From Sphingobacterium thalpophilum (lineage in GTDB: Bacteria > Bacteroidota > Bacteroidia > Sphingobacteriales > Sphingobacteriaceae), in the NCBI RefSeq assembly GCF_901482695.1, contig NZ_LR590484.1, forward strand, positions 1,984,001 to 2,048,000: a stretch of DNA of 64,000 nt. The letters run 5' to 3'. The notes beneath the pieces are model-generated. The model made no database searches, was not told the DNA's origin, and saw nothing but the letters and a program-made list of their open reading frames with translations. Within the stretch, counting starts at the first letter, position 1. Each line of letters opens with the position of its first letter. The position numbers were made by a program, and so were the translations under genes. Shown piece by piece: positions 28,443 through 37,774 of this stretch.

Positions 28443-28711
28443 AATCTTCCGCCCCAGGTCTCCCGGTCTAAACTTCTATATTGGATGGCTTCGGCCAGAT
28501 GGTGATTTTTAATCTGTGGACTACCTTCCATATCAGCGATTGTCCGGGCCACCTTCAGAATCCGGTCATAGGCTCTGGCAGAAAGGTTGAGGCGGGATAT
28601 GGCTGTTTTGAGCAATTTCTTTCCCGGCTCATCAACCTTGCAGATCTCTCTTGTAAGTTTCGTGCTCATCTGCGCATTGCAGTGGATATCTTGTAACGAC
28701 TCAAAACGTTG
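28436..28711. repeat. Left copy of 276-bp perfect direct repeat
   Basis: By eye identical to 40705-40980. Contains the last 7 bases of the rhomboid gene and the 3' end of comM. The two copies bound the accessory island; sequence diverges abruptly at 28712. Confidence 0.95.
28439..28711 (-). pseudogene. Displaced 3' fragment of comM
   Basis: Encodes the last 91 residues of ComM (from [15 protein letters not shown] to RETWGGRF), matching the intact gene at 40708-42252 exactly. There is no start or AAA core; a short open frame reaching 28732 is accidental. This is the comM end that originally faced the rhomboid gene before the island came in. Confidence 0.93.
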
Positions 28712-28747
28712 CCCTGTTTGCGTTTTGAACAAAAAATCAGTAAACCT

Positions 28748-28861
28748 CTACCGATAAAAGTACCTTTAAATCCACAGACTTTGGGTGAATATATAGGAAT
28801 TGAGCTAAGGCTGTTTCAAAGGGATATAACAGCCAAATTGTATAACACATTGAGAAAGTAA
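28748..28861 (+). pseudogene. Remnant of XRE-type helix-turn-helix gene
   Basis: Frame reads LPIKVPLNPQTLGEYIGIE, then LRLFQRDITAKL, resembling the start of XRE-family regulators (pattern PxTLGEHIRKRRLxxGLxQxDVA). The key arginines are lost and a stop follows after 38 codons. It starts 36 bp inside the left edge of the island. Family assignment is an inference from the pattern. Confidence 0.35.
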
Positions 28862-29141
28862 TCGGAATAGCCCCCAGATTTGATATTTTCCTTCGAATAA
28901 TTAAATTTTTGGGAGATTGAGTTCAGTCACATAGCTAATATCTAAAAGGTTATTAAATAGTTGTTTATGTAAAAAATAGAAATTAAATATTAAGTTCTGT
29001 TTTTTTATCGAGGAAATCACATTGTTTGTATGGGTCGGAATCGAGTTGGTCGAAATAACTTTTTAGAGTGAAAATATTTTAATAATATGGGTTCGAAAAA
29101 GTACTGAAGGCCAATAGTATTTTAGATTTTAATGTAAATCC

Positions 29142-29549
29142 ATGAAAAATAGCATTTTCCTTTTATTAATTTTCCTGTTTTCGTGCAGCAAAGAAAATTC
29201 TGACCAAACCTATATTGCACAGTTGGAGATCCAACCGACTATTGAGTATGTTGCACCTAATCCGCCGGCGAAACCAGACCAACCTAAGAATATACCGGCG
29301 CTTAAGGTTAGAGAAAGTAATAAAGAAGAGTATCATTTAGGTTTAGACGAGATTAGTGGTTTTGTTTTCGAGGAAGGCAACCGTTATAAATTAAAAGTTC
29401 AGATAACTATTTTGGCATCTCCGCCGTTAGATGGGAACAACAAAACTTATAAACTTCTTGAAGTTATTTCTAAACAACAGGCAGCTATAAATAACATTAT
29501 GAAAAGAACAAGTATTTTGTGTGAAGAAGATTCTAAAGAAAACTACTGA
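29142..29549 (+). CDS. DUF4377-domain lipoprotein
   Basis: 135 residues. Lipobox LFSC gives an acylated Cys near residue 15. After a Pro-rich linker (APNPPAKPDQPKNIPA) comes LKVRESNKEEYHL, EISGFVFEEGNRYKLKVQ and YKLLEVISKQ, which match the pattern of DUF4377 (heat-shock HslJ/META-associated domain). Function unknown; probably sits on the periplasmic side of a membrane. First intact gene of the island and AT-rich. Confidence 0.65.
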   Translation: MKNSIFLLLIFLFSCSKENSDQTYIAQLEIQPTIEYVAPNPPAKPDQPKNIPALKVRESNKEEYHLGLDEISGFVFEEGNRYKLKVQITILASPPLDGNNKTYKLLEVISKQQAAINNIMKRTSILCEEDSKENY

Positions 29550-29746
29550 ATCATATACCCAAGAAGAAGCGAATCTTTTTGCCAGTTGTCACAATCTCTC
29601 TCTTGGGAAGTAACATCGGAAATAATGTGATACAACTATTGATCAATCCAAGTCCTGATGGAGTTTTCGATCTTATTGCACAAAACGTTGGGACATTTAC
29701 AGCGAGTGATCCAGTGGTACCGATTTACTATACGGCAAATATCTAA
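29537..29746 (+). pseudogene. C-terminal remnant of an unknown gene
   Basis: A start-less frame of about 69 codons ends at 29746; its latter part (SPDGVFDLIAQNVGTF, VVPIYYTANI) looks protein-like, but there is no ATG. Family not recognised. Probably a leftover of a secreted or surface protein. Confidence 0.25.
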
Positions 29747-29797
29747 AAGATAATTCGCGATTTAAAATGACTTTTAAAATTGACCATTAATATATTT

Positions 29798-30778
29798 ATG
29801 ATGATTACAGCATATAGACAAAAGAATTTAGGGATTTTAAGTGCATGTTTGCTAATGGCATGCTTCTTATTTTCATGTAAAAAAGATGGCCCAGATGGTT
29901 CTGAGGTGAAAAACGAAAAATGGAGAACCGAAGCTAAAACCGATAGTATGGGGAACCAATACTATGTGGTAAATACCTTGGAGAATACTTTAGAGATCAG
30001 GGTAGATAATAAAGATGGAAAGAACATTTTTTCAGAAGTTTGCCCGACAATAGACGCAAGTGAGATTCCTGAAAGTTCAAAAAAGCTTTTTACTTATTTA
30101 GTTTCTCCAAGTAAATATATTAATTCTAACCATGCCACCCTTTCATTGCGCCTCATTCTTGATGATTTGGAAATTCCGAATAAGTACGTTCAACTTCTTG
30201 CCAATATAGATCTTGACAGCAAGAAATTTTATACCAAAAAGTATAAGGTTGAAGAGCCTTTAGATTGGTCTTATGTTGATTACAATATTTCCTTAGTACA
30301 ATGGTATCAAAATTCGTTATTAGTCAGAGAGGGAACTGACAAAGACCTTAATAGAGGAGGAGGAAATATGGGGCTCGGACAACGGGGAACTCAATTGGTT
30401 TGTTATGAGCGGGACTTTTCAGTTCGCTATACCAAAGATATAGATGCTACCGATGCCTATTATCCTTCTGGGGGTTCAGGTAATATTCCAATTAATAATG
30501 ATGAATATATGACCTTTATACCTGAAGGCGTTGTGGCTAGGTTGCAGATAGTTACTAGTGTTGAAGATAAATGGGCGGGAAAACAGCCCTTAATTTGGAA
30601 GGACAATCTAAAAGAGACAAATAATATTCCGGCAGACTATTCCATAAAAATTACAGATTATAATATTCAGAATAATGTGGTAAGTGCTAGTTATAATATC
30701 TATGATGAAAAAGGTCAATTAAAAGAAAAGAGAACCCGAAAATGGGCTATAGGTAATGGAATGCCGCTAGGTAGTTAA
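29798..30778 (+). CDS. Lipoprotein of unknown function
   Basis: 326 residues from the ATG at 29798 (ATG 29801 also possible; a TTG at 29780 is not needed). Lipobox in MACFLFSCKKD, followed by a soluble domain with Gly-rich loop (DLNRGGGNMGLGQRG) and a C-terminal stretch ending WAIGNGMPLGS. No family recognised. It lies 310 bp before the first sensor kinase on the same strand, so it might be a target or partner of that system, which is only a guess. Confidence 0.7.
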   Translation: MMITAYRQKNLGILSACLLMACFLFSCKKDGPDGSEVKNEKWRTEAKTDSMGNQYYVVNTLENTLEIRVDNKDGKNIFSEVCPTIDASEIPESSKKLFTYLVSPSKYINSNHATLSLRLILDDLEIPNKYVQLLANIDLDSKKFYTKKYKVEEPLDWSYVDYNISLVQWYQNSLLVREGTDKDLNRGGGNMGLGQRGTQLVCYERDFSVRYTKDIDATDAYYPSGGSGNIPINNDEYMTFIPEGVVARLQIVTSVEDKWAGKQPLIWKDNLKETNNIPADYSIKITDYNIQNNVVSASYNIYDEKGQLKEKRTRKWAIGNGMPLGS

Positions 30779-31087
30779 TTTAAATAAATAGGTATTACTG
30801 TTTGAAGTAAAGTTCTAAATTAAGCACGGGTCATAAAAAGAACCCTTATCAGAAAAATAGGAGATATCGCCGCATAGGTGGAAAAATACTTTCATATTGA
30901 ATTGCTCCATGTGAGCGTTATAGCTATTTATTACAGTCTGAAAAATAATCAGTTGACTAATTATTTTAATTTTTTCGTAATTTAGGATGTTGGATAAAAG
31001 TGTCTTGCTAATAATAGAGGTTGAGATATTCATCAAAATACTCAACTTTTTTTGATAGACAGATTGTTTGATTTATAGCCTTATTGA
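30779..31087. other. AT-rich intergenic stretch before first kinase
   Basis: No coding frame of note, no tRNA or terminator with a clear T run. It may contain promoter or LytTR-binding sites for the kinase gene, but I cannot define any. Confidence 0.4.
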
Positions 31088-32185
31088 ATGAGAAGTGAAA
31101 ATGTTTGGGGACGATGGTATAAACCACAAGTTCGTATTTTTATTCATATAGTCTTTTGGTTGCTTGTTACAGCTCTTTATTATTTGTCATTAAAAAGGAT
31201 CGGAGGCGATTATGTGCTTTATATTGTACTGAAAGATCTCCTTGTTACCGGAAGTTTATTTTATTCAATAAACTGGATCATATCAAAGTGGGTATCGAAA
31301 GGGAAACTCGCGCCCCTCATCTTGTTCATTTTATTTGCTTATATCTGGTGGATTTCCTGGACATATTGCGTATGGGTTTTAATAGAAGATTTTGTTCCTC
31401 CCTCTGATGAAAGGGTTAGTAAATATATGCACTTTTGGATAGATGGTGGGTATTTTGGACTTTTCGCTCTCCAAAAGCATCCGATTTTTATTTTAGACTT
31501 TTTGTTATTGGTATCAGTTCCATTAGCTCCAAAGATGGTTAAGGTTATTGTTGAGGATAAGAATAAAATGGCAGTACTCGAAAGAGACAAACTAGAGCTT
31601 GAGCGGGACAATTTAGCCATGGAAGTGGCTTTTCTGAAATCGCAGATATCGCCACATTTTTTGTTTAATACCTTGAACACCATTTATCAGATGTCAGAGA
31701 CAAATAACCCCAAAACATCTGAATCGATTGTAAGGCTGTCTCATATGATTCGCTATTTATTATATCAAACTAATGATGACAAGGTTTTGATTTCCAGAGA
31801 AGTAAAATTCCTTCAAGATTACCTGACTCTGGCAAAATTAAGATTTGGACCGGGCACAAAAGTCTACCTAAATTTTGAAAACACTGATGAACCTTATAAA
31901 ATAGTTCCACTTATCTTAATACCGTTTGTAGAGAACGCAATAAAACATGGGCCGGAAAGAAGCCGTCATGATTCGTGGATCAAGATGTCATTAAAGTTGG
32001 ATGAGAATATCCTCAGATTTAATATCTCGAATGGTGTAAATCGAATTAGCAAAAGGCCAGGATTTGGCGGCATAGGAATTCAAAATGTAAAAAGAAGATT
32101 AGATCTGCGCTATGGTGTAGATTATTCTTTGCAGGTCAAGGAAGAAGAAGATAGTTATTCAGTTTGTTTAGAAATTAAGCTTTAG
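31088..32185 (+). CDS. LytS/YehU-type sensor histidine kinase 1
   Basis: 365 residues: conserved N-terminus RSENVWGRWYKP, four membrane helices (about 15-35, 45-63, 75-97, 133-152), a short coiled linker, then His_kinase domain (PF06580) with phospho-acceptor His190 in SQISPHFLFNTLN, N-box LIPFVENAIKHGP and GGIGIQNVKRRLDL. No extracellular sensor domain, so it senses within or near the membrane. Its own response regulator downstream is degenerate (32196-32490). One of four paralogues in the island. Confidence 0.93.
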   Translation: MRSENVWGRWYKPQVRIFIHIVFWLLVTALYYLSLKRIGGDYVLYIVLKDLLVTGSLFYSINWIISKWVSKGKLAPLILFILFAYIWWISWTYCVWVLIEDFVPPSDERVSKYMHFWIDGGYFGLFALQKHPIFILDFLLLVSVPLAPKMVKVIVEDKNKMAVLERDKLELERDNLAMEVAFLKSQISPHFLFNTLNTIYQMSETNNPKTSESIVRLSHMIRYLLYQTNDDKVLISREVKFLQDYLTLAKLRFGPGTKVYLNFENTDEPYKIVPLILIPFVENAIKHGPERSRHDSWIKMSLKLDENILRFNISNGVNRISKRPGFGGIGIQNVKRRLDLRYGVDYSLQVKEEEDSYSVCLEIKL

Positions 32186-32195
32186 TATATTAAAT

Positions 32196-32490
32196 TGATT
32201 ACATGTATTGTAATTGGTGATAAGGTGTTGGCCCTAGAACCACTAGTGTCTAAATTGGAAAAAGAACCTATTGTTTGAGATAGTAGGGACATTTGATGCT
32301 ATGGAATTAATAAATAATAAGGTAGCGGATCTGTATAGATTTTTCTAGACGAATGAAATTCAGGATTGTCCAATAGCACATACTAATGCATCTTTTGCTA
32401 TTTTCCGTAATTACTATTCAGTCATACCAAACTTTTTCGTAATGACAGCATCAATTTTTGTAAAGTTTCTTATTACAAGATTTAAGTTTT
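32196..32490 (+). pseudogene. Degenerate LytTR-system response regulator
   Basis: Starts like the intact regulators (ITCIVIGDKVLALEPLV versus KCIIIDDEELAREILV) but the acidic pocket reads GDK instead of DDE. After VSKLEKEPIV a frame change continues as EIVGTFDAMELINNKVADLY, then stops. The rest of receiver and DNA-binding domain is unrecognisable. It lies where the partner of kinase 1 would be. Confidence 0.7.
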
Positions 32491-32683
32491 AGAAGTTTTC
32501 CCGACAAACTCATGTTTGATCTATACAAATCCCTAGATTTGCTCGACGTAGTATTAAATATAATGGTAACGTTATAATATTATATTATTCATTAAAAATA
32601 CTTGTTTCAATTTTTTTAGCTTACTTTGGCTAAAGTATTACTATATTAAATTAATCTTAGCTGATAAGTTGTAGTTTTTGATT

Positions 32684-33787
32684 ATGGGAAGTGATAATTT
32701 ATGGGGAAAATGGTATACGCCTAAGACTCGTATTCTCTTTCATATCCTATTTTGGGTAGGAGTATTACTTCTTTACTCCTTCACTTATGAAAGGCTTGTG
32801 GGGCAATATTATTGGATTTTTACAATGAGCGATTTTGTGATTACAAGTAGCCTTTTTTATCTTGCATCCTACATTATGCCGGATTTCGTTACTAGAGGTA
32901 AAGTATTCCCCGCTTTTCTTTTTTTTCTATTTGCATATATTTATTGGCTAAACTTTAATTATTTTGTTTGTCGATTCGCCTTAAATCATATTCCTCTATC
33001 TGAGGAAAGCTTACATAGGTACTTTAAAATCTTTCTTAAAGACGGCTATTGGGGAGTTTATAAGTTGGAGAAAATGCCAGATTTTTTACTTGACTTCTTA
33101 TATCTGGTATCACTTCCATTATCTCTTAAGTTAACCAAAGTAATATTTGATGATGCTTATAAGCTTACGATTTCTGAACGGGATAAATTGAGCTTAGAGC
33201 GCGATAATCTCCAAATGGAACTTAATATACTCAAATCGCAGATATCGCCTCATTTTGTTTTCAATACGCTGAATAGCATTTATCGCATGGCGGAGAAACT
33301 GGATGTGAAGACACCGGATGCGATATTAAACCTTTCCAATTTATTGAGACATCTTTTATATCAAACCAAAGATGATTTAATCTATATCTCTCTTGAAATA
33401 CAGTTTCTGAATGACTTCCTCGATTTAATGAAATTAAGATACCAAGATAGTATACAAATTGAATTTAATGTTGAAAGGACAAAAGAACCATACCAGATTG
33501 TACCCTTAATTTTGATTCCCTTTCTTGAAAATGCAATTAAACACGGACCTGATAGAAGCCGAAAGAATGCTTGGGTTAAGGTTGAACTAAGAATTCAAGA
33601 TGGAGAATTGATGTACAATGTTTCGAATAGTGTCAATCATTTGGCTGTAGAACATCAATTTGGTGGGTTAGGTCTACAGAATGTAAAACGAAGGCTGGAT
33701 ATTTATTATAAAGACCGTTATTCGCTAGATATTAGAGAGGATCGAGAAAGCTATACCATATTTTTAAAAATCAAATTAGAATGTTAG
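32684..33787 (+). CDS. LytS/YehU-type sensor histidine kinase 2
   Basis: 367 residues with the same plan as kinase 1: SDNLWGKWYTP opening, four membrane helices, linker, His190 in SQISPHFVFNTLN (Val replaces Leu after Phe), N-box LIPFLENAIKHGP and GGLGLQNVKRRLD. Start at ATG 32684; a TTG at 32678 is unnecessary. The only kinase still paired with an intact regulator, whose ATG lies 4 bp after its stop. Confidence 0.93.
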   Translation: MGSDNLWGKWYTPKTRILFHILFWVGVLLLYSFTYERLVGQYYWIFTMSDFVITSSLFYLASYIMPDFVTRGKVFPAFLFFLFAYIYWLNFNYFVCRFALNHIPLSEESLHRYFKIFLKDGYWGVYKLEKMPDFLLDFLYLVSLPLSLKLTKVIFDDAYKLTISERDKLSLERDNLQMELNILKSQISPHFVFNTLNSIYRMAEKLDVKTPDAILNLSNLLRHLLYQTKDDLIYISLEIQFLNDFLDLMKLRYQDSIQIEFNVERTKEPYQIVPLILIPFLENAIKHGPDRSRKNAWVKVELRIQDGELMYNVSNSVNHLAVEHQFGGLGLQNVKRRLDIYYKDRYSLDIREDRESYTIFLKIKLEC

Positions 33788-33791
33788 AATA

Positions 33792-34490
33792 ATGAAGTGT
33801 ATTATTATTGACGATGAAGAGCTGGCGAGAGAGATTTTGGTGTCACATTTAAGCAAAATTCAAAAAATTCAGATACTTGGCATATATGAAAACGCGATCG
33901 ACGCAATGAGCATTCTTGAGTCCAAAGATGTAGATCTGGTATTTTGTGATATACAAATGCCGGATATGGATGGTGTAGCATTTTTGAAAACGTTAAAAAA
34001 TCCACCACTATTTGTGTTTGTCACGGGTGATCCGAGCTATGCTTTGGAAGGGTACGAATTGGATGTTTTAGATTATATTCTCAAGCCCTTTGGTCTCGAC
34101 AGGTTGATTAAAACAATAGATAAAGCACAGGCTGTTTTAAATCATGATAATGGGAACAATTCAGATAGGGATTTTTTGGTAATAAAAGATAGGTCAACTA
34201 TCATTATTTCCCCTTATGACGAAGTGTTTTATATTGAAGGGGCTAAAGACTATGTCTGGATAGAAACATTAGAAAAAAGATACAATGTCTGGAAAAAGCT
34301 TTTGGAAATGGAGGAAAAATTGGCGTCGGCAAAACAGTTTATTCGTGTCCATAAATCTTATATTGTGAATCTGGATTTTGCAAAAAGAGTGGAGGGTAAT
34401 ATTATGAAAATGAGAGGAAGTATTAAGGATATTCCAATAGGAGGGCAATATAAAGCGGAATTATATAGGAGATTAGGTTTGAATGCGTGA
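33792..34490 (+). CDS. LytTR-family response regulator
   Basis: 232 residues: receiver domain with acidic pocket IIIDDEE, phospho-acceptor Asp53 in VFCDIQMPDMDG, FVTGD and LKPFG switch residues; then a LytTR DNA-binding domain (DEVFYIEGAKDYVWIET, QFIRVHKSYIVNLDFA). Binds promoter DNA when phosphorylated. Because the regulators of kinases 1 and 3 are broken and kinase 4 has none, this may be the shared output for all four sensors. Confidence 0.94.
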   Translation: MKCIIIDDEELAREILVSHLSKIQKIQILGIYENAIDAMSILESKDVDLVFCDIQMPDMDGVAFLKTLKNPPLFVFVTGDPSYALEGYELDVLDYILKPFGLDRLIKTIDKAQAVLNHDNGNNSDRDFLVIKDRSTIIISPYDEVFYIEGAKDYVWIETLEKRYNVWKKLLEMEEKLASAKQFIRVHKSYIVNLDFAKRVEGNIMKMRGSIKDIPIGGQYKAELYRRLGLNA

Positions 34491-34708
34491 AATAGATGCT
34501 ACCGCATCCGATTAAAAGATATTTGGCAGCATAGAGGAACTGCCACCCTTGATATCTGGTTGGAATAATTCGACAACCAAAAGCCACATTCAGGGAAGCA
34601 TTGTTACCGAAAGACGAGCATACAGACTTGGAAAGACAGTATCCATCTTGTAAAAGAAAGATGGTTACGCTTGCATTACCGCTTTTTCCAATTTGTACAT
34701 AGTCAAAA

Positions 34709-35629
34709 TTATAAATAAGGATTCTTAGGAATTTCTATTAACCTATACCCGTTGGTTGTTAATGATTCTTGTATTTCGCGCTCTGGTAGACTCTTAAATA
34801 TGATTATACTCATAGATTGACTTGGGACAATTCCTAATTTTGATAGAAAATCTCTAATGGCTTTTTGAAAGAGAATTTTTCGAAATCTCTTTTCAGATTT
34901 TACAGCTGGAATTTTTTCGCTTCCGGGAAACCAAAAATTTGGATTGAAGTTTTTGATTGCTACCATTGGAAGATTCAGCCCGGCAGCAAATTTCTCCATT
35001 TCCCTTTCGGAAACTTTATATACAAAGTTTCCGACCTGTTCATAAGAAAAGCGGTTCTTCCAGATTTTATTAATTAGGCCAAGTTTTATTTTTTCTAGAA
35101 CATTGTTCATAAACATCAAAAGTGGCATTTTTAAAATTGGATCTTGCGGTTCAATGATAATAATTGCTTTTTTTGCGACACGGATCATTTCATACAATGC
35201 CGCATAAGGTCTTGGAAAATGATGGTAGGTCTCTTTACATAGGATGTAGTCAACACTATTATCATCGAATGAAAGATTTTCGGCATTTTCAGCAGAAAAT
35301 TTATCGACGATTCCAACTTCTTTTGATACCGCTAAAAACTCATCATTAATGTCGGAAGCAATGACATTCTGAACGCCTTTTTCTATCAAATAATTAGCAT
35401 CATGTCCATATGCATCTCCTACAGTAAGCCAAGATGCATTTTTATATTGTGTAATAGGTTTGACACAATCAAAAAACTGATTCTGTAACCAATGGTTAAT
35501 AGTGCCTTTATATGACTTTATTCCATTTAACAATTTAATTTTTTGTTCTTTTTCTGGGAATTGGTTTATATACCAAGTTGAATGTCTATTATAGCTATCT
35601 TCTTGAAAAGGTTCTGTCTTCTTGTTCAT
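34709..35629 (-). CDS. Class I SAM-dependent methyltransferase
   Basis: 306 residues. SAM-binding motif WLTVGDAYGHDANYLIEKG, acidic loop VIASDINDEF, and motif IV-like DNSVDYILCKETYHHFPRP typical of Methyltransf_11. The C-terminal third is unlike common families. Substrate unknown. Start is ATG 35629, before KKTEPFQEDSYNRH; a longer frame to 35692 is not supported. It runs opposite to the kinase genes and has no relatives nearby, so it looks like separate cargo. Confidence 0.8.
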   Translation of the reverse strand: MNKKTEPFQEDSYNRHSTWYINQFPEKEQKIKLLNGIKSYKGTINHWLQNQFFDCVKPITQYKNASWLTVGDAYGHDANYLIEKGVQNVIASDINDEFLAVSKEVGIVDKFSAENAENLSFDDNSVDYILCKETYHHFPRPYAALYEMIRVAKKAIIIIEPQDPILKMPLLMFMNNVLEKIKLGLINKIWKNRFSYEQVGNFVYKVSEREMEKFAAGLNLPMVAIKNFNPNFWFPGSEKIPAVKSEKRFRKILFQKAIRDFLSKLGIVPSQSMSIIIFKSLPEREIQESLTTNGYRLIEIPKNPYL

Positions 35630-35964
35630 GAGCTCCAATTGATGTGGAGAATATACTATCTGAATTTTTATGAAAGAAATAATCTCGACCAACTCCGTTT
35701 TGACCTATATGAATACTGTAAAATGCTCGATGACAATTTTTAGCAATCTGTACCTTGTGTATTGCGACTCAAAATGTTCTTAAATAAATATTTACCGGTA
35801 TGTTTTTTTATTCATTTAGGCAGAGGGTATTGCAGTGTTTTTAGGTAATATGACGTAGCATAAAGTATTGCTTGAACGTTTTTATTGCCAGAAAGTTTGT
35901 AATAATTTTTCTAACTTAACTGTAATTTTGTTGCTAATTGTTGAAAAGCATACACCTATTATAA
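35630..35964. other. AT-rich region between methyltransferase and kinase 3
   Basis: Divergent promoter region. TAATTTTG at 35923-35930 is a good -7 box for kinase 3, 35 bp before its ATG; a TTG at 35897-35899 is 23 bp upstream of it. Nothing else recognised. Confidence 0.45.
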
Positions 35965-37098
35965 ATGAGGAGTGAGAATATATGGGAGAAATGGTACACA
36001 CCTCTAATAAGGGTCATTTGCCATGTCGTGTTCTGGGTATCAGTATCCTATCTTTATTACTATACTTTTCGGAGATATGGTGGAAACTATATTTGGGCGT
36101 TTGTAATTAAAGAACTGATTGTTACTACCAGCCTTTTTTATTCGGCAACTTGGTTAATTTCCAAATGGGTGGCAAAGGGACGAGCAATTCCAATTTTACT
36201 TTTTTTTATTTTCTCATATTTTTGGTGGTTGACATTCACATATATTACATGTGAGTTATTGGAGGGTATTGTCCCAATTGAAGATAAACGAATTTATAAG
36301 TATGTTCATTACTTCCTTGAAGATGGATTTTTAGGAATATACAGCATAAAAAAAGTTCCAACGTTAATTCTTGACTTTCTATTTTTAATCTCCTTGCCTT
36401 TGGCTCCAAAGCTAGCTAAATTACTTATCGAAGATGCCAACATCATGCTGGTGATGGAAAGGAATAAGGCCGAATTAGAGCTTGCTAAAGCAAATTTGGA
36501 ACGAGATAACTTAAAAATGGAAGTGGAAATATTAAAATCACAAATTTCACCCCATTTCCTCTTTAATACATTGAATAGTATTTATAGGCTGGCTAAAAAG
36601 GGTGATCCGAACACTGCTGAAACTATAGAACAGCTTTCAAGTATGCTCCGATATATGCTTTATCAAACTGGTGATGATAAGATAATTTTAAAAAAGGAGA
36701 TACATTTCCTCCGAGATTACCTTAATCTCATTCATATTAGATTCGGACAGGGTGTAAGACTTGGAGTTTTTATTGATGAAATTAATGAACCGTATCGAAT
36801 AGCACCACTAATGCTTTTACCTTTTATTGAAAATGCTATTAAACATGGTCCTGAAAGAAGCCGGAAAGATGCTTGGATTCATGTATCGTTAACTCTAAAT
36901 GAAGGTATATTAAAATTTGTTGTGGCCAATGGAGTCAATAGGGGCAGTAAAGAGCCAATAAAGGGAGGAATAGGTTTACAGAACGTGAAGAGAAGATTAG
37001 AATTGAAATATAGCGAGAGATATGTCTTAGATATAAAGGATAAACCTGATAGTTACTCTATCATTTTAGAAATTGATTTGAATAATTTTGAGAGATGA
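35965..37098 (+). CDS. LytS/YehU-type sensor histidine kinase 3
   Basis: 377 residues, same architecture: RSENIWEKWYTP, four membrane helices, phospho-acceptor His197 in SQISPHFLFNTLNSIYRL, N-box LLPFIENAIKHGP, GGIGLQNVKRRLE. The linker before the His box is exactly seven residues longer than in kinases 1 and 2 (extra heptad in ELELAKANLERDNLKMEV). Stop overlaps the start of a truncated regulator in ATGA. Confidence 0.93.
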   Translation: MRSENIWEKWYTPLIRVICHVVFWVSVSYLYYYTFRRYGGNYIWAFVIKELIVTTSLFYSATWLISKWVAKGRAIPILLFFIFSYFWWLTFTYITCELLEGIVPIEDKRIYKYVHYFLEDGFLGIYSIKKVPTLILDFLFLISLPLAPKLAKLLIEDANIMLVMERNKAELELAKANLERDNLKMEVEILKSQISPHFLFNTLNSIYRLAKKGDPNTAETIEQLSSMLRYMLYQTGDDKIILKKEIHFLRDYLNLIHIRFGQGVRLGVFIDEINEPYRIAPLMLLPFIENAIKHGPERSRKDAWIHVSLTLNEGILKFVVANGVNRGSKEPIKGGIGLQNVKRRLELKYSERYVLDIKDKPDSYSIILEIDLNNFER

Positions 37099-37163
37099 TT
37101 AAATGTATTGTAATTGATGATGAAACATTGTCTCAAGAGATTCTTGATTGGGCTTGTGGCTAG
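37095..37163 (+). pseudogene. Truncated response regulator after kinase 3
   Basis: Opens MIKCIVIDDETLSQEILD, with intact acidic residues, then leaves homology and stops after 22 codons. Remaining receiver and LytTR domains are gone, replaced by foreign remnants from about 37150 on. The ATGA overlap shows it was translationally coupled to kinase 3. Confidence 0.8.
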
Positions 37164-37207
37164 GAATGGTAAATTATCATTTCCTGTTCTCATTGTCCGA
37201 CTGCTTC

Positions 37208-37390
37208 CTAATCCTCTGGTTGGAAGGTTTTGCGTCTACAGAAATCAGGATGAGTGATAGCGAAGTCATCTGAATATCCATGCTTTTTCACTTGGGCTTG
37301 ACAATTCTTATCAGGATTGAATATTACCCCAACGAATACGCTGGCTATCCATAATGCCTAGGGAGCCATCAGCATTGACTCTATTTTCGC
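37208..37390 (-). pseudogene. IS5-family transposase remnant
   Basis: Minus-strand frame shows RVNADGSLGIMDSQRIRWGN, matching the DDE block of IS5-type transposases (pattern SxGIxDSQSVRWGN), then after a frameshift KKHGYSDDFAITHPDF. Ends and most of the gene are missing. It lies in the gap where the regulator of kinase 3 was cut. Confidence 0.5.
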
Positions 37391-37464
37391 TTTCTATCGT
37401 CAAGTTGTGGGCGATTTTTTATATAGGGTTTTGAAGGCGGTCTTCCGCAGGAAACCTCTAGCAA

Positions 37465-37647
37465 CTGATCCATAAGCTGGAGTTTTCGAATGAAACCGCT
37501 GTGGAAATCCAGAGGGCACTGTACTTTCTCGGGGTGAGAAAAGGCAGCATTTTTCCGGATATTGACGGCTTTGCCAGTGATACGAAGATACGATTCGCAT
37601 TGGGCGACTGTCACCAAGCCGTGTTTCCTCTAATAAAAAGTGTATGA
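37465..37647 (+). pseudogene. Remnant of FRG-domain-like protein
   Basis: Frame reads LIHKLEFSNETAVEIQRALY, FLGVRKGSIFPDIDGFAS, resembling the C-terminal end of FRG-domain proteins (pattern LxxxGIxxxTLFPDLDGLA). No start and no upstream domain. FRG proteins are often found with defence or toxin genes; the assignment is tentative. Confidence 0.35.
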
Positions 37648-37774
37648 ACATCGAATTATATCACGAGCGCATTCATTCAAAGTTTTAATAAAATCTGGAT
37701 GCGTGAATTTGTAAGTGTCCCAAAAACTCAAACAGCTTAAAACTGGACATAAATGTTTAGATTTAAGTAATAAA

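Noticed and set aside
28481..28696. 71-codon plus-strand frame present identically at 40750-40965
   Set aside because: Lies antisense to the comM 3' end in both repeat copies; duplication reflects the 276-bp repeat, not a gene.
34491..34708. Possible gene fragment between response regulator and methyltransferase
   Set aside because: No frame gives a convincing protein stretch; treated as unassigned spacer.
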